Below are positions 1 to 11,935 of a stretch of 64,000 nt of DNA, piece by piece. The DNA is from Isoetes taiwanensis (Eukaryota; Streptophyta; Lycopodiopsida; Isoetales; Isoetaceae): NCBI GenBank assembly GCA_021234155.1, contig JAJEKV010000074.1, positions 1,603,700 through 1,667,699 of the forward strand, given 5' to 3'. The notes beneath the pieces were generated by a model that ran no database searches, was not told the DNA's origin, and saw only the letters and a list, made by a program, of their open reading frames with translations. Each line of letters starts with the position of its first letter. Position 1 is the first letter of the stretch. The translations under genes and the position numbers were made by a program.

Positions 1-514
1 CATAGCTCGATGCAGGGAAAGAGAGCCATATCTAAGAGCTCCAAATGAAAAAACCAACCTCCAAAGAACCCAGACTGCCATAACCAAGAGTTCCACCGCC
101 AGGCCTGCTTAAACGGCCTTCAAAGAATCTAGGGCAAGCGCTGATGGTCGGGAAAGAATAGTATGGGTTCCTTAAGCTATTTCATCCAATTGATTAGACC
201 TTCCTGCACCTTTGAATAGATGTGCTTGTAAAAATAGAGGCATGGCAATCTCGGATGCTATTGAGTAAACAAATGGTTGACTACAACCATCGTGGAATGA
301 AGAGGCAAATCCTCGCTTTCCATCCGTTTTCCTTCATACCACCAGACTTGTCCCAGTTCCCATGAAAGAACGACCTCCTCTAGACGGGACAACCATGGCC
401 CGATATCTCAAACTTTAATCTCGGCCTTTGGATGCGATGGAGAAGATTTAGGCCGCCCAGATTAGGGTTAGGGTTTTATGCACCCACATACACTAAAAAC
501 TTTATAATAAAGGA
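1..514 (-). mobile_element. Helitron, 5' end only (runs off the window)
   Basis: Read on the minus strand, a Helitron-like 5' terminus begins with TC at 514/513 (TCCTTTATTATAAAG), directly after a host A. It is followed by an AACCCTAA block and a GGCCGAGATT block. The same order occurs at the 5' ends of the two complete Helitrons here (2668 and 20890). The 3' hairpin and CTAG end would lie before base 1. No Rep/helicase coding is seen, so a non-autonomous element is likely. Confidence 0.5.
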
Positions 515-833
515 TAGGGGCCTTGAGACCTAAATTTAAACTTTTTTGAACCTAAAGATCCGCAAATCACGGGAATCTCTGAATGCTCAAACTCTAGATT
601 TAGCAAATGGTTTTTGGCGCGTCAATTCTTTTCCCTCCAATTTGGGGATGCATCTGCTATTATTGTTTTTTTTTTTATTAATAAAGTTAAAAGCAATCAT
701 TAATAGGATAAAAACGCCTTTATAGATTTGGGATGGCTTTTTGCTATAGGTTCGGCACCAAGGCTATAGGTTCGGCATCATGACATGGCATTTTCTTAGA
801 AGGCCCTTATTTGATCCCAAAAGACCTCTAATG
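515..833. other. Intervening remnant with a MITE end
   Basis: No gene is seen. Bases 793-833 (TTAGAAGGCCCTT, then TGATC, then CTAATG) match the right terminus of the foldback MITE at 41632-42180. A MITE end therefore seems to have replaced the 3' end of LINE-A. A short direct repeat (GGCTATAGGTTCGGCA) occurs twice at about 745-780. Confidence 0.35.
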
Positions 834-2667
834 AAACTTCCAATGCCATATGTTAGCTTGTCTACAGAGGTTTAGCATGGCATACAAAGCTCTGAAACCA
901 CCTGTAACCCGCTTCTCCACAGCTATTCTCCACTTATAATCATTGGTTACTTCAATTCCAAGGTATTTGTACTGAGTAATAGTTTCAGTCTCACACCCAT
1001 CTACAATGAATGGTTTAGCAGCAGCCCGAGACCCAATGATCATGACTTTTGATTTGGCGTGATTAATCCTCATGTCTCTAGATATACAAAATGCATATAA
1101 CTTATCCAGAAGGTTTTACAAGCCTGCTGGACTCTTTGAAACTAGAACTATATCATCCTCGCGATACAAAAGGAGGTGGATTACATTCTCCTTGACAAAG
1201 CCAATTTTCCAATTCGTCAATGTAAATCTCAAACAAGGTTGGAGAGCAAGGACAACCCTGTTTTACTCCAACGGTCTTGTTCAGATGAGGGAAAAGAGAG
1301 TTGAACCAAAACTTTTTCATATAGACAAGCAACTGCCATTCGTAAATCCACAGGGACCCCAATGTGTTCCAATCTATCAGCTAGCTTTTTCCAATTAACA
1401 CGGTCAAAAGCTTTAGTTAGATCAATAAAGGCTACACACCTCTCATTTCCGGGGCCTTTGCCTCCTTCCATAATAGCCCTCAGAATCACCAGGTGATCCG
1501 TGGTAGAATGCTTAGGCCTAAAGCCCGCTTGACAATGTGCTCTAGCTTTATTGGTGTCCAACCAAGCACTTAATTTATGTTCAAGCATAGAAGCAAAGAG
1601 TTTAGCCAAAAAACTGCTCACTAGAATTGTGCGGTAGTTTTTAACATTGTCTTTGTCTCCCGATTTATGAATCTGAACAACTCTACTTACGCACCAAGCG
1701 TCTGGAAACTTAACTTTGAGTAGCACTTTGTTACATAATTCAGCAAGCTTTTCATATGCGCATCGAGCCTCCCATTTAAAGAATTCCCGCTACCAAACCA
1801 TGTAGATCATTTGCCTTATCATTATGCATTGATTGGAGGGCCTCTATGGTGTCCGAAACCTCAAACATGGGCTGAATATCAGCTGTAATCAAAGGCATTT
1901 ATGGGCAATTTGGGATGTTATACAAGTCTTCAACGTACTCCAACAAGTCATTCGATGAAAAATCTCCCATTTGTGGAGGAGATATCTTGACTCGTTGCCA
2001 AAATTTCTTGGAGGATTTAGACCTGACCTCCTTAAACATCTCATCATTTTGTGATTTGAGCCATAAACGCTTCTTTTGCCTTACTAACTGCTTATAAGAT
2101 TTGAGAGCGTCTTCCTAGCTGCAATCTTATAATGTTTTTTAGCAAGCCTGCACTCTTCGTCAAACCACTTCTTGCATGGGCCAAATTTGCGCCCCCTAGA
2201 AACACCAAAGAGCCGACTTGCCACTGACAAAGCAATAGAAGATAAAGTATCACTGTAAGCAACTGAGTCTTGAGGCCAATCTGCATTCTTGAGCTCAGAA
2301 GTAACCTCTTTCCTGTAAATATGAGCAAGCTCATAATTGGTTTTCACCCGAGCAGTTTTCTCTTTGGTCTTATGAAGTCTTTGCACTTTAACTTTAAATT
2401 GTACTAAGAGTGGTGCATGGTCAGAGTCTAGCACTTGAAGTCATCAATCAAATTAACATGTTCTGGCTGCCCCAAAAGAACGTCAACCACACTATTACCT
2501 CGTGGTTGATAGCATGTCTACCTGCTAGATTCTGGAAAAGCTTTCAGCCCATTACAAACTATCATCCCAAATGTGCTGCATAACTGAAGGACATGCCTAC
2601 CCATGGTATTTGAGGCAATGTCTGCTGATTTCCGGGCCCAAAGTGCATCATTAGTTTCCTCCAGCCA

Positions 2668-4584
2668 TCTTATATGATAAAGTTTTAGCGTATGTCATGA
2701 ATCAAACCCTAATTTAGATGGTTGAGATTGTCTGATTGCATTCGAAGGCCGAGATTTATCGCACAACTTCCCACCACCGTGATTGGCCATGCTCTGATCT
2801 CTTAAGAGGAAAGGGAAAATGGCAGAGAAAAGGGTAAAGTGAGAGGCAAAAAGGCACGGGTAAAAGGGAAAGAAGGAGAAGGGAAAAGGAAAGGGAAAAG
2901 GGCACGAAAAAAGGGAAAGAAAAAGAAAGGGAGAAAAAAGGAAGGAAAAAAGAACACTACGAAAAGGAAAAGGGGGAAAGGGTGAGGACAGAATAAGGGA
3001 AAAGAAAAGGGGAAGGGAGGAAAAGGAAGAAAAAAGGGGCAACGGGAAAAAGGTGAAGAGGGAAAGGGTGACGGAAGGGAAAAAGGGGAAGATAAAAATG
3101 GTGGAGAGAAGGAAAAAAGGGCATGGAAAAATAGAAAGGGAAAGGAAAAAGGAAAAAGGAGGCGAAAGGGGGAAAAGGGCATGAAGAAAAGGGAGAGGGA
3201 AATGGAAGAGAGGAAGGAGAAAGTGGCACGAGAAAAAATAGAAGAGGAAAAGGGTGAGGAAAGGAAAAAAAGAAAGGGAAAAAGAGTATGGGAAAAGGGA
3301 AAAGCGAAAAGCAAAAAGAGAAGAGAAAACATGGAATAGGAAAAGAGGAAAAGGGAAAAGGGGAAGAAGATGGGAAAAGGATGAAAAAGGGCATGTGAAA
3401 AGGTGGAAAAAATGGAATGGAAAAAGGTGTGGGAAAATGGAATGGAAAGGAGAGAAGGAACCAAAAACGCGGAAAGGAAAGAGGAAAAGGGCACGGAAAA
3501 AGAGAAAAGCATGAAAAAAGGAAGGAAAAGGAAAAAGGAAATGGGAGGCAAAAAGGGAAAGGGGAAAGAAAAAAGAACACGAGGAATAAGGAGGGAAAAT
3601 GGAAAAAGAGGAAGGAAAAGGGACACGGAAAAAAATGGAAGAGGGAAAGGGTGAGGAAAGGGTAAAAATAAAGGGAAAAAGAGCATGGGGAAAGGGAAAA
3701 GAAAAAGAAAAAAGGGGAATAGGGACAGGGAGAAGGGGAAGAGGGTAGGGAAAGGCGGAAAAAAAGGCAAGTAAAAAAAGTAGAAAAAAGGGAATGGAAA
3801 AATACATGGGAAAAAGGGAAACGGAAAAAGGAAAAGGAAAGGGAAAGGGAAAGGGAAAGGGAAAGGGAAAGAAAAAAGGAAGGGGGGAAGGAAAGAGGAA
3901 AAGGGCACGGGAAAAAGGGAAAGGGTGGGGAAAGGATGAAAAAAGAAGGAAAGGGAAAAAGAAAAAGAGAGGCGAAAAGGGGGGAAGGAAAGGAAAAAAA
4001 GCACGAGAAAAAAGGAAGAAGAAAATGGGAAAAAAGAGATATGGGATAAATAAGAAGAGGGTGAGGAGAGGAAGAAAAACATAAAAAAAAGGTGGGGAAA
4101 AGGGAATTGAAAAAGGGCATGAGAAAATGGAAGGGGAAAGAGAAAAGCAAAAGGAATGGGAAAAGGAAAGGGAAAAAAGAGCACGAGAAAAATGGGAAGG
4201 GTGGAGAAAGGTGAAAAGGGAAGGAAAAAAGCCGTCAAAAAAAGGGAAAGGGAAAGGGAAAAATGAGAAGGAGAAAAGGAAGGAAAAGAGGAGGGAAAAG
4301 AGAGTAAAAAAGAAAAGCAAAGAAAAAGAGAGAGAAGGAAAAAAGTAAATGTGCAGGGAAAATAAGAAAAAGGAAAAAAGAAGGTGTGTAAGAAAATGAG
4401 GAAAAAAGGATATGCAGGATAGAGCAAAGGGAAGGTTGTCGAATGCACAAAAACCTCTTATAGCCTAGCAATGATGGACTTGGTTTCTATTATATTAGAT
4501 TTATAAAAATGAGTCTGAGCTGAATAGGTTTCCGTCCACAGATGATCCCAACATTTGCCCAGCAACGCTGGGCACCATTACTAG
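2668..4584 (+). mobile_element. Non-autonomous Helitron inserted in LINE-A
   Basis: The 5' end starts TCTTATATGATAAAG after a host A at 2667. The 3' end has a perfect hairpin (TGCCCAGC / GCTGGGCA, 4556-4574), then CCATTA and terminal CTAG at 4581-4584, followed by a host T. This is the canonical Helitron signature: TC...CTRR, a hairpin about 10 nt from the end, A^T insertion, no target duplication. Both flanks are LINE-A endonuclease sequence, which fixes the boundaries. The same 3' hairpin recurs in the Helitron at 18045-20890. There is no Rep/helicase gene. Almost all of the interior is a purine tract. Confidence 0.88.
2805..4410 (+). repeat. 1.6-kb near-pure polypurine tract (AAAGGG-rich)
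   Basis: The plus strand is almost entirely A and G, in runs such as AAAGGGAAAAGG, with a locally perfect GGGAAA hexamer array at about 3838-3870. Rare C and T interruptions often fall in GGGCACG or GGGCATG, which recur about every 80-110 bp and suggest an ancestral longer unit. The Phe/Ser/Pro-rich minus-strand and Lys/Glu/Arg-rich plus-strand open frames here are by-products of composition, not genes. Such R·Y tracts can form triplex DNA; that is general knowledge, not shown here. Confidence 0.9.
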
Positions 4585-5114
4585 TAGACTATTATCAGTA
4601 TCAGAATACATTGTTGCTTGATCCTCTCCCATCCGGCCATTCAGATCACCTAGGATATATACCGCTCCTTTGTTTCAAAACTCTAGGATATCCCTGTAGA
4701 TGTGCATGAAAGGATCAGTTGAACTTAGCTCAGGATGAGAGTATATTTGTGAGGGATAAGGCTGCAAGGGTGCAAAGCACGCAATTGCAATGTGGGTAGG
4801 CATATCTCCTTTTATTTCAAGCCACATAAAGCTGATTATGCATGCTTTTTCTCACAAATGCACATTTTTTTGGCGATCTCATGTTTGGCATAGCAAGTGA
4901 TTCCACCCCAACCGCGTGTACTATTGCCTTTCTCATTCCATACTGAATCTAAGACGCTAAAACCTAGTATGTTTAGTAATCTGTATGTATCATATTCCCA
5001 TGTTTCCACTAAACATAGAATATCACGATAGCAAAGCAGGTGCTCATACTCGGGGATCTTATTCTCTGTCAATCCATGTATATTCCACATCATACACCTA
5101 AGGGTCGCGCTTTC

Positions 5115-5821
5115 CTAGTAATCCTTGCTGCCCTTTCTTGTTACAATCTTATTTCTTCTTAAGAAAACTGTTTTCCCTTCATCCCTTAGTTTCTGTACTT
5201 CTTCCAGTAGTTTCTTCCTTTCAGCCTGCTGCTGGAATGTTAAGTCTTCATTTAACCATATTTGTTGTCCTTTCAAATTACTTCTGTTGAACATAACCCG
5301 ATTACGTGCTTCCACTGAATTGAATTTCAAGATGATGGATCTGTTTCTGCCTTCTATCTTCTTGCCTACTCTAGAACATTACCTTAATCCAGGATCGTGG
5401 AGATGCATAGTTTCATTGAAAAAATGTTCTACTACCTGGTTGGTGTCTTCGCCATCAGATTCTTTGAGCCCCGACAGTTTTATGTTTGTTGCACGAATTG
5501 CCCTCTCTTCTTGTTCTTCTGCTTGCTTTTGCCAGCAATTTACTTGTTGTTCAAATGAAGCTTATCAACTACTTGGATTTGGTGTTCTTGATGCAAACCT
5601 TTTGTTTGCTGCAGCGCAGACACGTGTTCCCTAAGTTCCTGATTCTGAATTGTTAACTGTTTATTTTGTTCCAAACTCTCATATAGCAATCGCTTCAATT
5701 CAGAGAATTCGCTCACTATAAAGGATTTGATTTTAGTTACAATCTGAAGTACCTTAGATTTGTCTTCATATTCCGGTGGGTCTGTTTTGTTTGGGCTACC
5801 AATTGGTTTTTTCTTCCCCAT
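5115..5821 (-). pseudogene. LINE-A ORF1: coiled-coil RNA-binding protein, frameshifted
   Basis: It starts at ATG 5821 (MGKKKPIGS...). The first about 90 residues form a charged, leucine-heptad coiled coil (SELKRLLYESLEQNKQL...). After a break near 5540, the C-terminal part (5330-5115) reads as the L1 ORF1p-like segment 'LKGQQIWLNEDLT', a basic helix and 'GKTVFLRRNKIVTRKG', ending at TAG 5115. This matches coiled coil, RRM-like and C-terminal domains of L1 ORF1 (Transposase_22-like). ORF1 proteins coat LINE RNA. The middle is out of frame. Confidence 0.7.
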
Positions 5822-7105
5822 CAGTCAATAGTTAATCAACAAAAAAGAACCCGGCCGGAAAACGTCAAATTCAGATAGATAAACAGATCCAAACCTGGTT
5901 ATACCATACAGCATTGGAAAGGTCTTGGAACCAGCTTTCCAGCAAGCCTAAAAACGTGATAATCTGACACCGTATGTGAGAGTTATGGCCTGTCAAAGTT
6001 TTGCGTACAAACCCTAGCGTCCAGAGATGCCAAAAGTTTTATCCATGCTTCGCCATAAAGGGCATATTGTACTAAAACCGAAATCAGATGATAATTTATG
6101 CGCGGTCTTGGCCATTTGCTTTATTGTGTTTCATAACTTTCATTTTAGGCCATTCAACAGTTAGTTATTGTTTTGAGGTTTCTGGCTAGATCAATGCATA
6201 CGAGAAAGAACCCTGAACCATTTTGCCCTATCGAACAAGGAGTCTCTTAAGGCACGCGAAACGGAAGTCGGATTTGAGATATATATATGATAGAAATTAG
6301 GGTTTTGAAAAGTATGAGAGGAAGTGTCAGACAGTTAGGCACCTGCAAATCCGAATTTTAACAGACATTTGATCGTGCATTTGGACAACTTTCATCTTTG
6401 ATTGCATTTTGAGAACTTCGTTGTAGGCCGACCATTGAAGATAAAGCAGTTAGAAATAATGGCGTCGCATAAGCTTTGTGGGCACTACGGTTTGGGCGCA
6501 AAAGCGGGATCAAAGCAGGTTCTTTGTCCGAGGCGTGGCTTGTAGATGTTGCATCTGCCGGAGCAATTATTTTGATAGGTTGCAAAGCAGAAGGAATCCT
6601 CCTTATAGCATGAACTACAAAAACATGCTATAGAACTCCAGCCAAAACTCTAATTGCCTAGAGGAGGCCTCTCCGGTTAGTCAGTTTCGAGAGTGCTGCC
6701 CAACAACGGAAACAACCGACGGTTTACAGCCAATAATGGGTTTGAAGCAGTTATTGGTATATTCCAGGCATATACTGGCATATACCTAGAATATACCACA
6801 AACCCATATGAACGAGGTTTGCACCCTTAGGGGCAACCCAAAAATGATGTATTTTAACAGCACTACACAAAAAAAAGGAGGTCTATTTGCCTTAAAAACG
6901 CTCCTATCCACAGCTTCAAATGAAAAGCAAACATATTTGCATCTGATAGATCAGGACTCTCATATGTTAAAGTTAAAAAGGTTAGATAAGGGAGCATTTG
7001 AGAACTAATTTATAAGAATTTATATAAGGGAATCCATTTATTAAAATATAACATGGGTGTTGGTACAAATTGTAGCAACTTCAAGACAAATAAGACCGAT
7101 GGTGG
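5822..7105. other. No gene recognised (LINE-A 5' flank and unassigned DNA)
   Basis: The first few hundred bases may be LINE-A 5' UTR, but I see no boundary or target duplication. Around 6755-6800 the words ATATTCCAG, GCATATAC and ATATACC recur. I see no convincing coding sequence, tRNA or promoter. Confidence 0.4.
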
Positions 7106-7492
7106 TCATTTTTTTTGCTTTTTTGCTTTTCTGGATTTCTCACGCCTTTCTTCCTCTTCAAGAAGTGCAAGCTCACGTTCATCTTCTTCTTTTGAAATCT
7201 TAGCACTTCTCTTTTCTTCTGTTTGCATGCTATCAAAGTCTGCTTCCATTTCTCTATCATCAAAATCCTCATCAAGTATTCTGATGGGTTTATACCCAAA
7301 CATTAATCTAATAACTCTTTTATAATCGGTTGAATCATCGTCCTCTCGCAAGTCATTTTTTGGGAATTTACATTTCCCATCTTTGGATTTTCTAGCGACC
7401 ACTTTTCCAAAATCATTTGGCCTAACATTTACATAGGGATTTGAAACAAGTTTGCTCTTTATTGATGGGATCTTGCCTCCTTCAATCTCCAC
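7106..7492 (-). pseudogene. SPT2-like chromatin protein, C-terminal exon
   Basis: The 128-residue frame ends in an acidic-then-basic tail: 'RLMFGYKP', 'DDREMEADFDSMQTEEKRSA', then 'SKEEDERELALLEEEERR' and a Lys-rich end. This is the SPT2 C-terminal pattern (DMEA..I..EEKRSA..A..ED..E...I.EEE). SPT2 proteins bind histone H3-H4 and assist nucleosome handling during transcription; that is family knowledge. Just upstream (about 7500-7565) another frame reads Ser/Thr-rich 'KVSKATQTDNRKVSKANTTN', so an upstream coding part is present but out of frame. I see no start. It could be the last exon of a live gene, or a pseudogene. Confidence 0.6.
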
Positions 7493-8940
7493 GCACAGTT
7501 ATTTTAGCTGAAGGAAAATTTGTTGTGTTAGCCTTGGAAACTTTTCGGTTGTCTGTTTGTGTTGCCTTAGAAACCTTTGTCGGTGTAATTGAGGATTTTA
7601 TGTAGAGAATTACATTTGTGTAACCATCCTTGCATGCTCCTCTCCCCCCCCGAACCACAACACGCGTCCGGATGGTCCAAAGGCGTACCTAGAACAAGGG
7701 TAACTTCCTTTCGGGCTTTGCAAAGGGGGAAACCAATTTCTTCTCTAGTATGAATTATGAATGCTCCATGGTACATTGCTCGAGCCATGCTATATGTGCA
7801 TGCCACAGTGTTCTTGTTTGGCCTTGTGTTGTGAAATTGTATAGGAAAGAGTTCCCTGGTTGAAATGGACATCGTGTAATATCGATGGCCCATCGAATTC
7901 ATTCGAGGCGGATGCTCACCCATGCCCCGAATCAAACACATTAATAAACGCATCATCTCAAATTGAAGAGTATTTGGTAGAGAGTGTTACCGGTGAATGG
8001 TGATGTTATGCGGTGATAAATTATTGATTCCGATAAGTACCTTGTCTCCTTCATTTGCATGGATCTCGGATCGTGAAACTCCCACTTAATATGGACGATC
8101 TTTAAAGTTGTGCGAGTCGAGTAATGCAACATTGTCACCTATAAAATGCAAGAATTAGTACAAAAACCATGGCACTATGGCCGAGTAGATTGTTGATTTA
8201 TCTCTCCGCAGCCTGTAATTTGACTCCTCCCCAATAAAACTTAATTTGGCTTTCCCTCCAAAACAAAAGCGGTGCTCATATGCTCATTTATAATCTAGTT
8301 CTCTACATCCCTTTGCCCATGCTTAGAGACAAATTATTAGTTTTCACAATTCTCATGGTCCTCATCTTAAGCCCGAGCCACGGTAACTCCATATCTCAAT
8401 ATTATCTCTAAGATCAAGAAGCAAATTTGTAAATATCCGATTATGCTATTTCTATACTTAACCTCTGCATGACTCTTCACCCCACTTTTTTTTTCTCAAA
8501 GCAAATTGAATTGATGACCAAATAAAACTTCTACAACCCCAAAGCAAATCCCAAAACTACAATATCAGCTCCGCGCCAAAGAAGCAAAACAACACAAGGA
8601 CTATTCACAAATTCATATATGAAGCACAAGTTAGAGACAACTATCTCTTCCCCTTGACAAGCTTCATCCATAAGCAGGTTCCCCCAAGCTTGGGGCATAA
8701 CCAAGTCCACCGCTATCTATCCCCTGTTTCCTTATTTCCAGTTGTAAAGTCTTTGGAAGAACATCAAACTTGATGTGGGTCCTTGCGATGACAAATGATC
8801 ATCAAGCCTCATCTGTGCCTTAGGTACAAGTAAATTCTCACTTGGACACATGAGCTTCGGGTGGAATGAATGGACTAGGTAAACCGGGGAGCTATAGTGT
8901 TTGCGATATCTGAGGGGATAGGTTCAATCGTATGTCGTTT
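7493..8940. other. No gene recognised
   Basis: An open frame of 129 codons on the minus strand (7956-7567) has no family features I recognise and no supporting context, so I do not call it a gene. The rest is AT-rich with many stops. Confidence 0.4.
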
Positions 8941-9195
8941 TATCGTAATACATATTTTTCGTTTGATACTGGCACAAATTTGGCGTTTAATCGATCAAAA
9001 ATACGCCCAAAAAATTTCGGTGTCGAAAAATTTGGCGTAAAGCGAAACCTTGATTCCTTACGCTGAACTTTTTTTTTCTTCCCGTAAAGTTTAAACCTTG
9101 ATTTAAACTACGCCAAACTATTACCGGCGTAAAAGTTTAAATGAAGGTTTTTCGTAGTTTGCTTGGCCCGAAGGTTTAAAAAAAAAAAAAAAGGG
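8941..9195. repeat. Inverted short repeats (GGCGTAAA / TTTACGCC, GTTTAAA)
   Basis: Within about 250 bp, GGCGT(A/T)AA, TACGCC and AGTTTAAA words alternate in both orientations (GGCGTAAAGC, ACTACGCCAAAC, CCGGCGTAAAAGTTTAAA), ending in a run of 15 A at about 9179-9194. Dense short inverted words like these are typical subterminal regions of DNA transposons. I could not find the matching terminus. Confidence 0.4.
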
Positions 9196-10382
9196 TGATA
9201 TCCAAGATAGCCCTAAGCCTTAGAGACCAACTTTTTGGAACTCAAAGACCATACACATGCAGCCTTGGAAAAGACTAGGTGTAAGCCTAGACCAAGCCTT
9301 GATTTGAGAAGACAAGTAGACCAATCATGAAGACCATTAACAAGATAAACCCTTTAAGAATTACATAGACAATGTTTAATAAAAACAGACCAAAACTTTA
9401 GAGAAAAACATATGAGAAGAAATAGTAGACCACGAGGAAACTTATAAATAGATCTTAGATCATTTGAAGATACAAAGATATTTAGCACAAGAATTGACCA
9501 GAAGCTTATGCGAGAAAACATGAAAAGGATACATACACCTAAGAGAAGAAAGGCTACAAGCAACATTAGAAATTTCTTAACAATAAAGAGCAGAGACACA
9601 GATTATATCATACCAACGGAAAATGGTAAAGAAAAATTTAAACACGAAAGGACTATTGCAAATGACCAAGCAAAATTAATAGAAGACCTACGATATTTAA
9701 TGATTGTGATACAGAAATCTTTGGGCAACTATATTACCCTATGGTATGAGAAGAAAACCATGTCATACAACGAGGAATGAAGGAAATATGAAAACCTAAC
9801 AGGTAGAATAAACCTTTTGGTTGAAGCCATTTCATAAGAAAAGAAAAAAGGTAAACAATACTATTGAACAAGGGGAATACTTCACGTTGAGAAGATAAAA
9901 TACAAGAAGACAAAATCTAATATAGAACAAAAGATAACACAGAAAATAATATCAAAAGAAAGAGTAACTTAGAACATAAGATCCAAATACTGAGTTTATA
10001 ACAGCAAATTTGAAAATATAAGAGTCTGCATTAAGCAACAGAGGTTCATGCAGCATGATAGCAGAATATAAGTTTGTAGATATCACCAATTGTCATTTTT
10101 AAGAAAACTGAGTCCATTTGCAGCAAATAACTCAACCACATAGCATCATATGGAAGGATAAGCTCGGTTACCTGCACCAAACAATACACAAACAAGCATT
10201 AGACATGGTTGTCATGTACTTGGCGACAGGTAAACTATGAACTTATCCGGCTACTCGCCCTTCACCATAAACAACTATGTGAACAAGAAATACCATAATA
10301 TAAACATGTGGAGTGTTCGAAACCAGGAGATCAGAGCCTATATACAACTTGTTATATACGAGACCCATCACATGCAACAAAA
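9196..10382. other. A/T-rich DNA without a supported gene
   Basis: The sequence is strongly A-rich on the plus strand, with a 90-codon lysine-rich open frame at 9508-9780 that looks compositional. It lies just left of the duplicated block starting at 10383 and has no counterpart next to the second copy (17403). Confidence 0.4.
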
Positions 10383-11399
10383 GAATTCTTTAGCAGGAAC
10401 AGCAGGGGTAACAGTATGACAACCAATAAATAAAAGAAGTCTGCTAAGGGAAATGTGCAAAGAGGACATGAATAACTACACAAGATGTTAGTGACACTAA
10501 AAACACAAACAAAGGGACTTAAGGAGAAGGCAATGCTATTTTGCAGGAGCAAAGTTATAGGAGGAAGATCCTGGAAACACAGATCATAACACTGAAAGCT
10601 TAGAGCAATTAGGAACACATATGGACAGACTAGACACTAATTACAGGAGGAAAGGAAGCTGGTATAGGAACAGAGGTAGTAGAAAGCATTGTATTCACAT
10701 TAGCAGAATATATGAGATACATTTGGTATAGGGAGAAGAGAAGATGTACAAAAACATGACAATTGTAGATTCAAGATTTAAAAAAATTCCTTCACATGTA
10801 GATCAAGGGCTACATCATGAAAACCAATAAACAAAAGCAGAATGCCAGTTAAACAGGTCAAAGAGGTTAGATTAGGCTATAATAAACTACTGAAGTCAAA
10901 TTATATCACTGAATACAAATTATATTAACTATGAAGATCCTGAAAAGCTGGGAATATTATATTATAGGGAACCGAGGATCTAGAAGTCCAAATATGAATG
11001 AGAAGTTAGTACACATGCGAGAACAACCTAGAGAAATTATCTTAAACAGAAATCTAAGGATTCAAGGAAGAATACAGGAATATGGTTGATGTAAAGAGTA
11101 ATCAACTTAATAGAAAGGAATAATGTAAACAGAAAGATTAGACTAGAGAAATGGATAAGGAAAAGAAATACCCTAAGTTATAATATAAGATTAGATGTTA
11201 CAGATAACCTATGAAATAGGGACAGGAATAATCAGATGGTAAACCATCCATGATCAGAAGGTAAACAACCCATGAATTAAGGAATAGAATAGACTGAAAA
11301 ATCAGAATATTAAGGTAAAGGGTTAAATCTAATGGAGATCTTGGGGTTAAGGAAAGAAGACAGAATAATACAAAATGATCCTAAACCTTATTTGTAGAA

Positions 11400-11935
11400 T
11401 CGTCCAGAGGAACTCCAGCTTGCGTAAAAAAATTGGGGGTAATTTGTGAAGATAGATCGATAGTTGGGACTCAAAGACTGGAACATTGGTAGCATTTGGA
11501 GCAAAGATGATCTGCTTGAACCGATAGTGCAGGGGATCTCAGGAGTGCAAGCAACTGACATGGGAATTTCTGCTGCAACATGAGTAGAGCTAGCTTCCCC
11601 TTCAAGATTAATGGGGTTTTTTTTTCAGATCCAGGCAATTTGGCAGTGTTTGTGATAATCAAAGATCTTCCTTCTCTTTTCAGCTTTTAGCTTCTCCTCC
11701 CGCATTCCGATCAAGGTAGCTTTATTGAAGCCTCCTTTCCGTCTACCCATAAACCTCTCAGAGCATAGCTTGTAAGCAAACTTCAAACCGATGGATTCAA
11801 GATGCGAAAAGACGAGATAGCCTTAAGAAGAGGACACACATGAACACTTAGCTGGAAAATCAGATAAAATACTATCATGGAAAACCGTGACAGAGGCCAC
11901 TTGGAGCATTCGTTAGAAAGACATCGGCTGCCATC
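11400..11935 (-). pseudogene. Broken copy of the exon at 21235-21783
   Basis: This is the same reading as the open exon in the duplicate (a GRRKGGFNKATL-type basic block, then a Ser/Pro/Ala-rich linker), but single-base changes shift the frame several times, for example in the runs of T near 11612-11625 and at CTG/CAG-derived sites. It ends at the same apparent splice donor near 11400. Function unknown. Confidence 0.5.

Larger units (their letters stand above)
828..5093 (-). pseudogene. LINE-A ORF2: endonuclease-reverse transcriptase, split and frameshifted
   Basis: ORF2 starts at 5093 with an AP-endonuclease N-terminus (WNIHGL, then CLVETW with the catalytic Glu). A GDLNGRMG motif lies near 4640 and an SDHAPL motif near 2425, the usual endonuclease hallmarks. 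The Helitron sits between the GDLNGRMG and SDHAPL blocks. Removing 2668-4584 rejoins the reading frame across TDNSL and WLEET. RT blocks follow: FIDLTKAFDRVNW (about 1400), VGVKQGCPCSPTLF (about 1270) and a catalytic box read as EDDIVLVS (about 1120). The C-terminus, including any zf-RVT domain, is cut off. Frameshifts occur at several points, some perhaps sequence errors. Confidence 0.85.
834..5821 (-). mobile_element. LINE-A, L1-like non-LTR retrotransposon, interrupted by a Helitron
   Basis: A minus-strand LINE with ORF1 at 5821-5115 and ORF2 starting at 5093, about 20 bp apart. Order along the minus strand: coiled-coil ORF1, AP-like endonuclease, Helitron insertion (2668-4584), rest of the endonuclease, then reverse transcriptase. 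The 3' end and poly(A) are missing, because the sequence stops being LINE-like near 833 at a MITE terminus. ORF2 carries several frameshifts, so the copy is dead as written. The 5' UTR boundary upstream of 5821 is not defined. Confidence 0.85.

Noticed and set aside
2695-4448. Two minus-strand open frames of more than 540 codons, rich in Phe, Ser, Pro and Leu, and several Lys/Glu/Arg-rich plus-strand frames
   Set aside because: They lie in the purine tract, where composition removes stops. No domain, no start context, and several overlapping frames are open at once.
7567-7956. 129-codon minus-strand frame that at first suggested an organellar gene insertion
   Set aside because: I could not match any organellar protein motif in any frame, so there is no support.
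10352-10618. 88-codon hydrophobic minus-strand frame, repeated at 17367-17639
   Set aside because: It is simply the antisense of a duplicated A-rich stretch. It has no family signal, and its start differs between copies.
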